A stretch of DNA of 64,000 nucleotides from Actinomycetales bacterium JB111. GTDB lineage: Bacteria > Actinomycetota > Actinomycetes > Actinomycetales > Actinomycetaceae. The position numbers and the translations under genes were made by a program. This document shows, in pieces, positions 1 through 8,818 of the stretch. Where the stretch lies: contig FUHX01000072.1 in assembly GCA_900163555.1 (NCBI GenBank), positions 1 through 64,000 on the forward strand, given 5' to 3'. Each line of letters opens with the position of its first letter. The stretch's first letter is position 1. The notes under the pieces are model-generated. The model did no database searches and had not been told where the DNA came from. It saw only the letters and a list, made by a program, of their open reading frames with translations.

Positions 1-145
1 TTCCATACATATTCAGCGTCAGAAGTTGTCCACAGTTGCACCGACACGCCACCCCATCCACAGGCCGCCAGCAGCCCCAGTCCGAGTGCTGTACTCCCCG
101 CCCACGCGCCCACGATCCTCCAGACACGCGACCTAGACTTCCCGG

Positions 146-2443
146 GTGACGTCGACCGACCCCGCGGACAAGCCCGAGGAACCCGGGCTCGAGGACCCCG
201 CGCTCGAGGCTGACCCGGCCGCCCTGGAATCGGCCGCTCCACGACCGGAGACCAGCCCGGCACCCGAGGCCACCCCGGCACCAGCGACAGGCCCGACGTC
301 GGGGCTCGCCACCGAGACAACCCCCGAATCCGCATCCGCGGCCGGGGCCGCGGGTGCGGCCTCCCAGGCCCCGACGTCGGAACTCACCACCGACTCGACG
401 CCGGCACTGACCACGAACCCGACGCCGGCCCCCGCCGAGCTCGACGCAGCCGACGCAGCCGAGTCGGCCGGTGCAGCCGGTACGACCAGCGCGACGCCGG
501 AACCCGACACACCCACAGACCCCAGCACTCCGACCAGCCCCACCCCGCCCCCCTCCGAACGGCGACGCTCCTTCGCAAGCCGCCTCCGCCGTCGGGACGT
601 CTCCCCGCGGCCGCTCCGCGGCACGGTCGACGACATCGAGGCCACCCTCCGCGCGCGCCTCGGCCTGCGTCCGAAGGACGAGGTCATCGACCCCCGCGTG
701 CGGCTGATGGCGTGGCTCCTGCCGATCGCGATGGGCGTCTTCGCGGCCCTCCTGCGCGTCCCCCGGCTCGGCACCCCCACCCGCCTCGCGTTCGACGAGA
801 CGTACTACGTCAAGGAGGCCTTCTCCCTGCTCACCCTCGGCTACGAGGGCGAGTGGGAAGGCGACGACGCGAACGACCGCTTCAAGGTCGGCGACTTCGA
901 GGCACTCACCACGGATCCCGACTACGTCGTCCACCCGCCGCTCGGCAAGTGGCTGATCGCGATCGGCATGCGCATGTTCGGCCCGGAGGACCCGGCGAGC
1001 TGGCGGGTGAGCTCCGTCGTCGCGGGGATCCTGCTGGTCGTCCTGGTCACGGCCCTCGCCACGCGCATCTTCCGCTCCCCCCTCCTCGGCGGCGTGGCGG
1101 GCCTGCTCGTGGCCGTCGACGGCGTCGCGCTCACGGCCAGCCGCATCGGGCTGCTCGACGTCTTCCTCGCCCTCTTCGTCCTCGTCGGCACGATGCTCGC
1201 GGTCCGCGACCGCACCGTCACCCGCTCCAGACTCGCCCGGCGCGCGGCCGAACAGATCGCCGCCTCCCCGGACGGCCTGCTCCCCGGTCGCTTCGCACCG
1301 AAGGTGGGCATGCGCTGGTGGCTGATCGCGGCCGGCGTGGCGATCGGCGCGTCGTGCGGCATCAAGTGGTCGGGCATCTACGCGGCGGCCGTCATCGGCG
1401 TCATGGTCTTCGTCTGGGACACCGCCGCCCGCCGCGCTGTGGGCGCGCGCTCCCCGCTCGTCGACGGCGTCGTCCGGGGCGGCATCCCCGCGTTCCTCGC
1501 GCTCGTCCCCACGGTGCTGGTCACGTACGTGCTGGCCTGGGCGTCCTGGTTCCGCTCGTCCGACGCGTTCCACCGCACCTGGGCCGCCGACCAGATCGCG
1601 GCCGGCGAGCCCACCGGGTTCCCGACCTGGCTGCCCGACTCCCTCGTCTCGTGGCTCGACTACCACCGCATGATGATGGACTTCCACACGGGACTGACGA
1701 ACCCGCACGAGTCCCAGTCGCACCCGCTGCTGTGGCTGCTCCAGCTGCGCCCCACGCTCTTCTACCGGGCCGGCGGGACGGAGCGCGAGACGCTCGGCAT
1801 GTGCGGCGACGACACCTGCATCGCCGGCGTCACCTCGATCGGCAACCCCCTGCTGTGGTGGCTGGCCGTCGTCGGCCTGGGCATCGTGATCTACGGGGCC
1901 GTCCGCCTGCGCGACTGGCGGGCCTGGCTCATCCTGTCCGGCTACATCGGCATGTGGCTGCCGTGGGTGGTGCTCTACAACCAGCGCACGATCTTCCAGT
2001 TCTACGGGATCGCCTTCACGGCCTTCGTGGTCCTCGCACTCACCTATGGCCTCGGCTGGATCCTCGGGATCCTCCGACCACCCACCGACGCGCCCGTCCC
2101 GCGCGGCGAGCCCCGCGACGGCGACGCCGACCGCTGGTGGCACGCGCGCCTGCACTTCGGGCGCCCGGTGCCGGTCGACGCGCCCGCCCGGCGCGGCATC
2201 AGCCCGGTCCCGCCCGACGACGACACGCAGTCCCCCGACGACGTCACGACCGATTCCGGTCGCCTGCCGCTCGCCCGGGTGCTCACCGCCGAGGACGGTC
2301 GCTACGCGATGGACAGGCCGGGCTGGTGGACGCTCGCCATCGTCCTCGCCTCGATCCTGGCGGTCTCCGCCTGGTTCTACCCGGCGTGGACGGCGTGGAA
2401 CCTGTCCGACCTCGCGTGGGGGCTGCGCAACTGGTCGGGCTGA
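146..2443 (+). CDS. Protein O-mannosyltransferase (Pmt, GT39 family)
   Basis: Polytopic membrane enzyme that transfers mannose from polyprenyl-phosphate-mannose to Ser/Thr of secreted proteins. The 765-residue product has the family DE motif (FDETYY, about residue 216) just after the first membrane helix, the ST/HPP-type loop (HPPLGKW) and many later helices. Two things are unusual. There is an N-terminal cytoplasmic extension of about 150 residues, rich in Pro, Ala, Thr and Glu, and a charged insert of about 60 residues before the last helices, so the protein is well above the roughly 500-550 residues I expect for actinobacterial Pmt. The GTG start lies 6 nt after a -10-like TAGACT, so the mRNA may be leaderless. 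The gene faces away from the window edge, and the partner gene that often diverges from it is not visible. Confidence 0.9.
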   Translation: MTSTDPADKPEEPGLEDPALEADPAALESAAPRPETSPAPEATPAPATGPTSGLATETTPESASAAGAAGAASQAPTSELTTDSTPALTTNPTPAPAELDAADAAESAGAAGTTSATPEPDTPTDPSTPTSPTPPPSERRRSFASRLRRRDVSPRPLRGTVDDIEATLRARLGLRPKDEVIDPRVRLMAWLLPIAMGVFAALLRVPRLGTPTRLAFDETYYVKEAFSLLTLGYEGEWEGDDANDRFKVGDFEALTTDPDYVVHPPLGKWLIAIGMRMFGPEDPASWRVSSVVAGILLVVLVTALATRIFRSPLLGGVAGLLVAVDGVALTASRIGLLDVFLALFVLVGTMLAVRDRTVTRSRLARRAAEQIAASPDGLLPGRFAPKVGMRWWLIAAGVAIGASCGIKWSGIYAAAVIGVMVFVWDTAARRAVGARSPLVDGVVRGGIPAFLALVPTVLVTYVLAWASWFRSSDAFHRTWAADQIAAGEPTGFPTWLPDSLVSWLDYHRMMMDFHTGLTNPHESQSHPLLWLLQLRPTLFYRAGGTERETLGMCGDDTCIAGVTSIGNPLLWWLAVVGLGIVIYGAVRLRDWRAWLILSGYIGMWLPWVVLYNQRTIFQFYGIAFTAFVVLALTYGLGWILGILRPPTDAPVPRGEPRDGDADRWWHARLHFGRPVPVDAPARRGISPVPPDDDTQSPDDVTTDSGRLPLARVLTAEDGRYAMDRPGWWTLAIVLASILAVSAWFYPAWTAWNLSDLAWGLRNWSG

Positions 2444-2622
2444 GCGAGGGGCACCCCCGTTGATCGGACAGTTCGGCGGGACGGCCTGGACGCCTGCGGC
2501 ACCATGAACGAGGCGACGACGTCGCAGCGACATCGGGTACAGGGGCACGCACCGGAGCGGCTCGCCCCCGTTGCACCGGCACCACCTGAGCACCCGCTCC
2601 ATCGACAGAACAGGACCACGCC

Positions 2623-3795
2623 ATGACAGTCACGCGCACCCAGGTCGGGATCGTCGGCGGCGGACCGGCGGGCCTCATGCTGTCCCACCTCCTGCGCCGG
2701 GCGGGCATCGACTCGGTGGTCGTCGAGGCGCGCGAGCGGTCGGTCATCGAGTCGACGAACCGGGCCGGCATCCTCGAGCGCGACAGCGTCCGCATGCTCG
2801 TGGACACCGGCGTCTCGGACCGCGTGCTCACCGATGGCCACGAGCACCGCGGCATCAACCTCCGCTTCGACGGCGTCAACCACCTCGTCAACTTCCAGGA
2901 CCTCATCGGCGCCTCGACCTGGCTCTACCCGCAGACCGACGTCTTCATCGACCTCGCGAACGCCCACGACCGCGACGGCGGCGACGTCCGCTTCGGCGTG
3001 CAGGACACCGACGTCGCGGACGTGACCGGGCAGCCGCGGATCACCTACACCGACGCCGAGGGCACCGCCCACGAGATCCGGTGCGACATCCTCGTCGGCG
3101 CGGACGGCTCCCGCTCGATCACCCGAGCCCACGTCGAGGGGCACACCCCGTACTTCAAGGAGTACCCGTTCGCCTGGTTCGGGATCATGTGCGAGGCCCC
3201 GCCGAGCGCCGACGAGCTCATCTACGCGCACTCGGAGCGCGGCTTCGTCCTCGCCTCGCAGCGCACCGAGACGGTCCAGCGGATGTACTTCCAGTGCGAC
3301 CCGCACGAGAAGGCCGAGAACTGGTCAGACGACCAGATCTGGGCCGAGATGCGCGCCCGCATCGCCGGCCAGGACGGCTTCGAGCTGAAGGAGGGACCGA
3401 TCTTCGAGAAGACCGTGCTCCCCTTCCGCTCCTTCGTCTGCGAGCCGATGCGGCACGGCAACCTGCTGCTCGCCGGCGACGCCGCCCACACCGTCCCCCC
3501 GACCGGCGCCAAGGGCCTCAACCTCGCCCTCGCCGACGTCCGCGTGCTCGCCGAGGTCCTCGAGCGGCACTTCGGCGGGGAGGACGGCGCGCTCGACGAG
3601 TACGGCCCCCGCGCCCTCAGGCGCGTGTGGAAGGCCCAGCACTTCTCGTACTGGATGACCTCGATGCTGCACTCCGTCGACGGCGCCACCGACTTCGACG
3701 TCAAGCGCCAGCTCGGCGAGCTGTCCATGGTGGTCGGCTCGGAGCGCGGCTCGTCCTACCTCGCCGAGGCCTACACCGGCTGGCCGGAGGACTGA
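2623..3795 (+). CDS. pobA: 4-hydroxybenzoate 3-monooxygenase
   Basis: Flavoprotein hydroxylase that turns 4-hydroxybenzoate into protocatechuate with NAD(P)H and O2. The 390-residue product matches the usual length. It has the N-terminal FAD dinucleotide fold (GGGPAGL near residue 11), the mid-chain DGS motif (VGADGSRS) and the GD motif for FAD ribose (LLAGDAAHTVPPTGAKGLN). The ATG is preceded by AGGA at workable spacing. No protocatechuate ring-cleavage genes and no pobR-like regulator are adjacent, so the rest of the pathway must lie elsewhere. The converging aldehyde dehydrogenase could supply aromatic acids, but that link rests only on position. Confidence 0.9.
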   Translation: MTVTRTQVGIVGGGPAGLMLSHLLRRAGIDSVVVEARERSVIESTNRAGILERDSVRMLVDTGVSDRVLTDGHEHRGINLRFDGVNHLVNFQDLIGASTWLYPQTDVFIDLANAHDRDGGDVRFGVQDTDVADVTGQPRITYTDAEGTAHEIRCDILVGADGSRSITRAHVEGHTPYFKEYPFAWFGIMCEAPPSADELIYAHSERGFVLASQRTETVQRMYFQCDPHEKAENWSDDQIWAEMRARIAGQDGFELKEGPIFEKTVLPFRSFVCEPMRHGNLLLAGDAAHTVPPTGAKGLNLALADVRVLAEVLERHFGGEDGALDEYGPRALRRVWKAQHFSYWMTSMLHSVDGATDFDVKRQLGELSMVVGSERGSSYLAEAYTGWPED

Positions 3796-3850
3796 CGGCG
3801 TCCGGGCGACCGCAGGCGGGGTCCCGCCGGCCGACCCGCCGGACGCCGTC
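3794..3850. terminator. Hairpin between convergent pobA and aldehyde dehydrogenase genes
   Basis: A perfect 12-bp outer stem (gacggcgtccgg with ccggacgccgtc) overlaps the pobA stop codon. Its loop contains a second small GC hairpin (ggcgg/ccgcc). There is no clear T-run, which is common in high-GC genomes. It probably acts in both directions. Confidence 0.45.
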
Positions 3851-3889
3851 GCCCAACGACGCGTGCCCGGCAGTCTCAGCCCCGGCCGC

Positions 3890-5326
3890 TCACACGCGGA
3901 ACATCGCCCGCAGCATGAGCCTCGCCCTCCGCCCGTAGGGCGGCAGCGCCATGCGCAGGGTGTCCGGCTTCAGCGGCTTGGAGAACACCGGCTTCTCGTG
4001 GCTGAACACCCGCACCGACTCCTCGCCGTGGTACGCGCCGTATCCTGATCCCCCGACGCCGCCGAACGGCAGGTCCGGGACCGACACCTGCAGCATGGGG
4101 GCGCCGAACGACATGCCGCCGGCCCGCACCTCGCGGACGATGCGCGCCCGGTCGGCGGCGTCGTCGGTGAAGGCGTACGCGGCCAGCGGGTGCTCGCCGT
4201 CGCGGATGAGGTCGATCGCCTCGCCGAGTCCCGACACCTCGACGATCGGCAGGATCGGGCCGAAGATCTCCTCCGCCATGACCGGGTGGTCCGGCCGCAC
4301 GCCCGCGAGGATCGTGGGCTCGAGGTAGCGATCCTCCCGCTCGCGCCCGCCCCCGAACTCCACGCGCGCGCCGGCGTCGACGGTCGCGTCGAGCACCCCG
4401 GTGAGCCGGTCATGGTGCGAGGTGTTGACGATCCGCCCGTAGTCCTCGCTCGCCGCGGGGTCCGCGCCGTACATGGCGCGCACCGCGTCGGCGAGGTGCG
4501 TCGCGAGGCGAGGGGCGGCGTCGGGGGTGGTGAAGACATGGTTCGGGGCCACGCAGGTCTGCCCGGCGTTGAGGAACTTCGCCCAGGCGATCCTGCGCGC
4601 CACGGCCTCGAGGTCCTGGCGGGGGTCCACCCAGACCGGGCAGCGCCCGCCGAGCTCGAGCGTGACCGGCGTGAGCGTGCGGGCGGCCGCCTCGGCGACG
4701 ACGCGCGCCACCGTGGACCCGCCCGTGTAGAAGATGTGGTCGAGCCGCTGGTCGAGCAGGGCGGTCGTCGGCCCGACGCCGCCGGTCACCACCCCGACGA
4801 CGTCCGGGTCCAGGTATCTCCCGGCCAGCCGCGCGAGGGCGCCGGAGGTCGCGGGCGCGACCTCGCTCGGCTTGAGCACCACCGTGTTGCCGGCGGCGAG
4901 CGCCCCCACCAGCGGCGCGAGCAGGAGCTGCACCGGGTAGTTCCAGGGGGCGATGACCCCGACGACGCCGAGCGGCTCCCGGACCAGGCTCGCCCGGGCG
5001 GGCAGGAGCGCGGCCGGCACCCGGCGCCCGCGGGGCGCCGTCCACCGCCTGAGGTTCTTCGCGACGTGGTCGAGCTCGCCGATCGTGAAGCCGATCTCGA
5101 CGAGCCAGGACTCCGTGGTGTGCCGCCCGAGGTCGTCGGCGAGCGCCGCCGCGAGCTCGTCGGCCCCCTCGGTGAGCAGCCGGCGCAGGGCGGCCAGGTG
5201 CCGGGCGCGGGCGGGCACCGGCAGCGTGGCGCCGGAGTCGAAGGTGCGGCGCAACCGTGCGACGACGGCCGTGACCTCCTGGTCCGACGTGTCCGGGACG
5301 GTGGGCGGCGTGTGCCGGTCGCTCAT
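3890..5326 (-). CDS. Aldehyde dehydrogenase family protein (ALDH3/coniferyl-aldehyde type)
   Basis: NAD(P)-dependent oxidation of an aldehyde to its acid. The 478-residue product has the class features: PWNYPVQL in the cofactor fold, the general-base glutamate in LELGGR, the catalytic cysteine in NAGQTCVAP, and the late EEIFGPILP motif. The short N-terminus and the C-terminal end (about 470-480 residues, with GGSGYGAYHG) fit the ALDH3/coniferyl-aldehyde group rather than the longer betaine-aldehyde group. I start at the ATG of MSDRHTPP, because the upstream open frame runs through intergenic sequence and into the antisense of tag. Converges on pobA. The physiological substrate cannot be read from the sequence. 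Confidence 0.85.
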   Translation of the reverse strand: MSDRHTPPTVPDTSDQEVTAVVARLRRTFDSGATLPVPARARHLAALRRLLTEGADELAAALADDLGRHTTESWLVEIGFTIGELDHVAKNLRRWTAPRGRRVPAALLPARASLVREPLGVVGVIAPWNYPVQLLLAPLVGALAAGNTVVLKPSEVAPATSGALARLAGRYLDPDVVGVVTGGVGPTTALLDQRLDHIFYTGGSTVARVVAEAAARTLTPVTLELGGRCPVWVDPRQDLEAVARRIAWAKFLNAGQTCVAPNHVFTTPDAAPRLATHLADAVRAMYGADPAASEDYGRIVNTSHHDRLTGVLDATVDAGARVEFGGGREREDRYLEPTILAGVRPDHPVMAEEIFGPILPIVEVSGLGEAIDLIRDGEHPLAAYAFTDDAADRARIVREVRAGGMSFGAPMLQVSVPDLPFGGVGGSGYGAYHGEESVRVFSHEKPVFSKPLKPDTLRMALPPYGRRARLMLRAMFRV

Positions 5327-5455
5327 GAATCCAACGTAGCGGGCGCGGTGCCCGCGGAGGATCGCGTCGGGCGGCGCTGTGGAGAACTGCACCGGGCGGG
5401 CGAGGCTGTGGATCGGACCCGCGGACCACTGGACGCCGAGGGAAGGATGGTCGGC

Positions 5456-6067
5456 ATGAACGCACCTGAGATGACCGCGGCCGGGCTCGTCGTCGGTGAG
5501 GACGGGCTCGCCCGGCCGGCGTGGGCGGCGCAGGACGACCTCCTGCGGGAGTACTACGACACGGAGTGGGGCATGCCCGTCCGGGAGGAGCGCGGCCTGT
5601 ACGAGCGCCTCAGCCTCGAGGCGTTCCAGTCCGGGCTCTCCTGGGCGACCATCCTGCGCAAGCGGCCCGCCTTCCGCGCGGCGTTCGCCGACTTCGACCC
5701 GGACGCCGTGGCGCAGTTCGGGGAGGCGGACGTCGAGCGGCTCCTGGGGGACGCGGCGATCGTCCGCAACCGCCGCAAGATCGACGCGACGGTCGCCAAC
5801 GCCCGCGCCACCGTGGCGCTGCGGGCGGACGGCGGGCTGGAGGAGCTCATCTGGTCGCACCGGCCGGAGTCCACCCCCGAGCCGCGCTCGCAGGCGGAGG
5901 TGCCGAGCACGTCGGAGGAGTCGGTCGCGCTGGCGAAGGCGCTGAAGTCGGCGGGCTTCCGGCACGTCGGGCCGACCACGATGTTCGCGCTGATGGAGGC
6001 GGTCGGGGTCGTGGACACGCACATCGTGGGCAGCCACCGGCGCGGGACCTCGGGGGTGTGGGCGTAA
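5456..6067 (+). CDS. tag: DNA-3-methyladenine glycosylase I family protein (Tag-like)
   Basis: Base-excision repair glycosylase of the HhH superfamily that removes 3-methyladenine. The 203-residue product follows Tag throughout: EYYDTEWGMPV, FQSGLSWATILRKR, RNRRKIDA (substrate pocket) and FVGTT-like RHVGPTTMFALMEAVGVV, ending DTHIVGS. By alignment from memory with E. coli Tag, the zinc site has mostly gone: Cys4 is Ala, His17 is Tyr, the last Cys is Ser, and only the His of DTHIVG remains. An upstream in-frame ATG at 5447 is possible, but AGGGAAGG is better spaced for the chosen start. It diverges from the aldehyde dehydrogenase gene. Confidence 0.85.
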   Translation: MNAPEMTAAGLVVGEDGLARPAWAAQDDLLREYYDTEWGMPVREERGLYERLSLEAFQSGLSWATILRKRPAFRAAFADFDPDAVAQFGEADVERLLGDAAIVRNRRKIDATVANARATVALRADGGLEELIWSHRPESTPEPRSQAEVPSTSEESVALAKALKSAGFRHVGPTTMFALMEAVGVVDTHIVGSHRRGTSGVWA

Positions 6068-6191
6068 GGAGAGGCTGTCCACGTCGTGGGCATTCGGCCG
6101 CGCGCCGGGCGCGGCGCGGGCCGTTCGGGATTCACTTCCCACTCCCGATCCCATCCGGTCGGGCCCGTCACATGCCCGATGAGGAGAATCG

Positions 6192-7241
6192 ATGACCACC
6201 CAGCCCACCTTCACGGAGCGCCTCGACGCCGGCCCCGTGCTCTGCGCCGAGGGCTTCCTGTTCGAGCTCGAGCGCCGCGGCTACCTGACCGCCGGGGAGT
6301 TCGTGCCCGAGGTCGCCCTCGAGCACCCCGAGGCCCTGCGCTCCCTCCACGTGGACTTCCAGCGCGCCGGCTCCGACATCGTCGAGGCGTTCACCTACAA
6401 CGGCCACCGCGAGAAGATGCGCGTGATCGGCAAGGAGGACCTCCTCGAGCCGCTCAACCGCGCCGCGCTGCAGATCGCCCGCGAGGTCGCCGACCGCAAG
6501 CCGGGCAACCTGGTGGCCGGCAACATCTCCAACTCGAACATCTGGGACCCGGCGAACCCGGACAGCCAGCGTGAGGTGCGCTCGATGTTCGAGGAGATGG
6601 TCGGCTGGGCCGTCGAGGAGGGTGCCGACCTCATCATCGGTGAGACCTTCTACTACGCCGGCGAGGCCCTCGCCGCCCTCGAGGTTGCGAGGGCCACGGG
6701 CCTGCCGACCGTCATCACCCTCGCCCCCATGGCGCTCGAGGAGATGGCCGAGGGGGTGGGCATCGTCGAGACCGCCCAGCGCCTCGAGCAGGGCGGGGCC
6801 GACGTCGTCGGGCTGAACTGCTTCCGCGGCCCGGACACGATGCTGCCGTGGCTGCGGCAGATCCGCGAGGCGGTCAGCTGTCACGTCGGTGCGCTGCCGA
6901 TCCCCTACCGCACGACCCCCGACGAGCCCACCTTCTTCTCCCTCACGGACGTCGCCGCGTCCGTCCAGGCGCCCCACGGCCGTCCGTTCCCCACCGCCCT
7001 GGACCCGAAGTACACCAACCGCTACGAGCTCGAGAAGTTCGCGCGCGACGCCTACGCGATCGGCGTCAACTACCTCGGCCTGTGCTGCGGCGCGGCCCCC
7101 GCCCACCTGCGTCAGGTCGCTGAGGCCGTCGGCCTGACCACCGAGGCCAGCCGCTACTCGGAGAACATGGCGAACCACTTCATGTACGGGAGCAACGATC
7201 GCCTGCCGGAGCACATCACCGCGCTCGGCACACTGGCCTGA
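6192..7241 (+). CDS. Homocysteine S-methyltransferase family protein (betaine-homocysteine methyltransferase-like)
   Basis: Zinc-dependent transfer of a methyl group to homocysteine to give methionine. The 349-residue product is a Pfam S-methyl_trans TIM barrel. It has the N-terminal EGFLFELERRG segment, the first zinc cysteine in GLNCFRGP and the paired cysteines near the C-terminus in GLCCGAAP. The length and the EAFTYNGHREKM segment resemble betaine or dimethylglycine-type donors (BHMT/Bmt) more than the S-methylmethionine type. The donor is an inference. ATG follows GAGGAGAATCG-like Shine-Dalgarno sequence. It stands alone between tag and the TPP riboswitch. Confidence 0.85.
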   Translation: MTTQPTFTERLDAGPVLCAEGFLFELERRGYLTAGEFVPEVALEHPEALRSLHVDFQRAGSDIVEAFTYNGHREKMRVIGKEDLLEPLNRAALQIAREVADRKPGNLVAGNISNSNIWDPANPDSQREVRSMFEEMVGWAVEEGADLIIGETFYYAGEALAALEVARATGLPTVITLAPMALEEMAEGVGIVETAQRLEQGGADVVGLNCFRGPDTMLPWLRQIREAVSCHVGALPIPYRTTPDEPTFFSLTDVAASVQAPHGRPFPTALDPKYTNRYELEKFARDAYAIGVNYLGLCCGAAPAHLRQVAEAVGLTTEASRYSENMANHFMYGSNDRLPEHITALGTLA

Positions 7242-7397
7242 TGGCCCCTCGGCGGCGTGCGTGCGTCGGCGTCGTTGCGGCGTCGCCGCGTCGCCACGAT
7301 CTGCCGCACGCCGTCCGACGCCGTCTCAGCCCGTCTCACGGCGTGACGACCGCGTGACGGCGGCCGCTCCCCGGGGGTTACAGTGACCGCGCAAACC

Positions 7398-7547
7398 CCC
7401 GGGGAGCGCCGCCAGGCGCTGAGAGTGCGGAAAGTCCGCAGACCCGTCGACCTGATCCGGTTCGTACCGGCGTAGGAAGCAGGGCACCTGCCGACGATCC
7501 GTGTCGGCGGGTCTCATGGATCAACCCGCGGGCACGAGAGGTGCACC
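7398..7547 (+). promoter_or_regulatory. TPP (thiamine pyrophosphate) riboswitch, THI element
   Basis: The conserved THI-box blocks are present in order: CCGGGGAGC, GGCGCTGAGAGTGCGG, GACCCGTCGACCTGATCCGG and a GTACCGGCGTAGGAAGCAG end at about 7483. The expression platform after it appears translational. GCACCT (7484-7489) can pair with AGGTGC (7539-7544), which is the Shine-Dalgarno of the next gene. The same ACCT is also part of an alternative 10-bp hairpin (7486-7495 with 7503-7512), so the two structures exclude each other. This puts the downstream ykoFEDC genes under thiamine control. The aptamer call is strong; the switching model is inference. Confidence 0.92.
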
Positions 7548-8213
7548 GTGACACTCATCGACCACACCACGCAGTCGGGCGCAGACCCCGACGTGCAACG
7601 GCTCGGCATCGGCATGCGGCTGAGCATCCACCCCCACTGCGACGACTTCGCCGACGTCATCCTCGGCGCCCTCGACGACGTTGCGCAGGCAGGACTGACC
7701 GACGGCCTCGCCATCGAGACCGACGTGGTGAGCACGTACGTCGGGGCCCGGCAGAAGCCGGCCGAGAGGTCGCTCGCCGCCTACGCGAGCGCGCTCATCG
7801 CCGCGGCCCACCGCCGCAGCGGCGGCCACGTCGTCGCTCACATCCTGCTCTCCCGCGGCTGCCCCGGCGAGATCAGCTGCGAGCGGACCGACGCCCTCGC
7901 CGAGCGCGCGGGGGACATCGTCCTCGAGCCGACCGGCATCGCCGCGAACGCCCAGTGGTCCCTCTACCCGCTCATGGACGGCGGGAGCACCGGAGACGAC
8001 CACATGGCGCCGATCATGGCGGCCATCGAGCGTGCGAAGGAGCGCGGCGTCGCCGCCACCCCGGCGCACTACGCCACCCTGCTCACCGGTGACGTCTCCG
8101 AGGTCATCGCCACAGCGGCCGAGGCGTTCCTCGCCGTCGGCACCGAGGTCAGCCACGTCGTCACCCACCTCACGGTGTCCGTCGGCTCGCCGAGCGAGGG
8201 GGCCGCGGCATGA
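7548..8213 (+). CDS. ykoF: Thiamine/hydroxymethylpyrimidine-binding protein YkoF
   Basis: YkoF-family protein made of two ACT-like repeats; family members bind thiamine or its pyrimidine precursor. The 221-residue product shows the two related halves, beginning GIGMRLSIHPHCDDFADVIL and later SLYPLMDG...MAPIMAAIERAK. It is the first gene after the TPP riboswitch and uses GTG with the regulated AGGTG Shine-Dalgarno. Its stop overlaps the start of ykoE (ATGA), as expected for a translationally coupled transport operon. No signal peptide is visible, so it acts in the cytoplasm. Confidence 0.88.
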   Translation: MTLIDHTTQSGADPDVQRLGIGMRLSIHPHCDDFADVILGALDDVAQAGLTDGLAIETDVVSTYVGARQKPAERSLAAYASALIAAAHRRSGGHVVAHILLSRGCPGEISCERTDALAERAGDIVLEPTGIAANAQWSLYPLMDGGSTGDDHMAPIMAAIERAKERGVAATPAHYATLLTGDVSEVIATAAEAFLAVGTEVSHVVTHLTVSVGSPSEGAAA

Positions 8214-8818
8214 GCACCGAGACCACGCCCCGTCCGCTCCAGCCACGCCACCGGTGGGCGATGAAGGACCTCGTCCTCGTCGTCGTCCTCGGCGCCGTCT
8301 TCGGCTTCGCCTACTGGGCGCTCGTCCAGGGCTGGAGCGCCCTGCGCGTGGCCATGGGACCCGCCGGCGACCTCTCCGAGCACGCCGTGTTCGGCGGATG
8401 GCTGCTCGTCGCCCCCATCGCCATCGCCATCACCCGACGCCCCGGCGCCGGCATCCTCGCGGAGCTCATCGCCGCGACGATGGAGTTCGCGTTCCTCGGC
8501 TCCCCCGTGGGCCCGCTGCTGCTCGTCGGGGCCCTGCTCCAGGGGCTCGGCAGCGAGCTGGCGTTCGCGATCACCCGCTACCGGAAATTCGGCTGGTGGG
8601 TGTACGCCGTCTCCGGCCTGCTCGGCGCCGGGATCGTGTTCTTCTACTCGGCCTTCCGCGGTGGCTGGTACGGGCAGGACATCTTCGCGCTGCGCCTGTC
8701 GATCCAGCTGCTCTCCGGCATCGTGCTCGGCGGCCTGTTCGCCAAGGTGATCGTCGACGCCCTCGCCCGAACCGGCGTCGTCGACAACTTCGCGATCGGT
8801 CGGGACCCGCGCCCGTGA
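8210..8818 (+). CDS. ykoE: ECF transporter substrate-binding membrane subunit YkoE
   Basis: Substrate-capture (S) component of the energy-coupling-factor importer for thiamine precursor, probably hydroxymethylpyrimidine. The 202-residue product has about five or six hydrophobic helices with short loops, starting DLVLVVVLGAVFGFAYWALVQGW, and no Walker motif. It overlaps ykoF upstream (ATGA) and the ATPase gene downstream (GTGA), so it is coupled to both. Substrate identity comes from the YkoFEDC family and from the TPP riboswitch, not from residues I can read. Confidence 0.88.
   Translation: MSTETTPRPLQPRHRWAMKDLVLVVVLGAVFGFAYWALVQGWSALRVAMGPAGDLSEHAVFGGWLLVAPIAIAITRRPGAGILAELIAATMEFAFLGSPVGPLLLVGALLQGLGSELAFAITRYRKFGWWVYAVSGLLGAGIVFFYSAFRGGWYGQDIFALRLSIQLLSGIVLGGLFAKVIVDALARTGVVDNFAIGRDPRP

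Noticed and set aside
26-34. Perfect actinobacterial DnaA-box consensus (TTGTCCACA), with weaker TCCACA matches near 55, 5380 and 56985
   Set aside because: Only one full match and no cluster, AT-rich region or dnaA/dnaN genes; one match in 64 kb is not enough for an origin.
7242-7390. GC-rich inverted segments before the TPP riboswitch as a terminator
   Set aside because: Only imperfect stems with many register choices; I could not support one hairpin over others.
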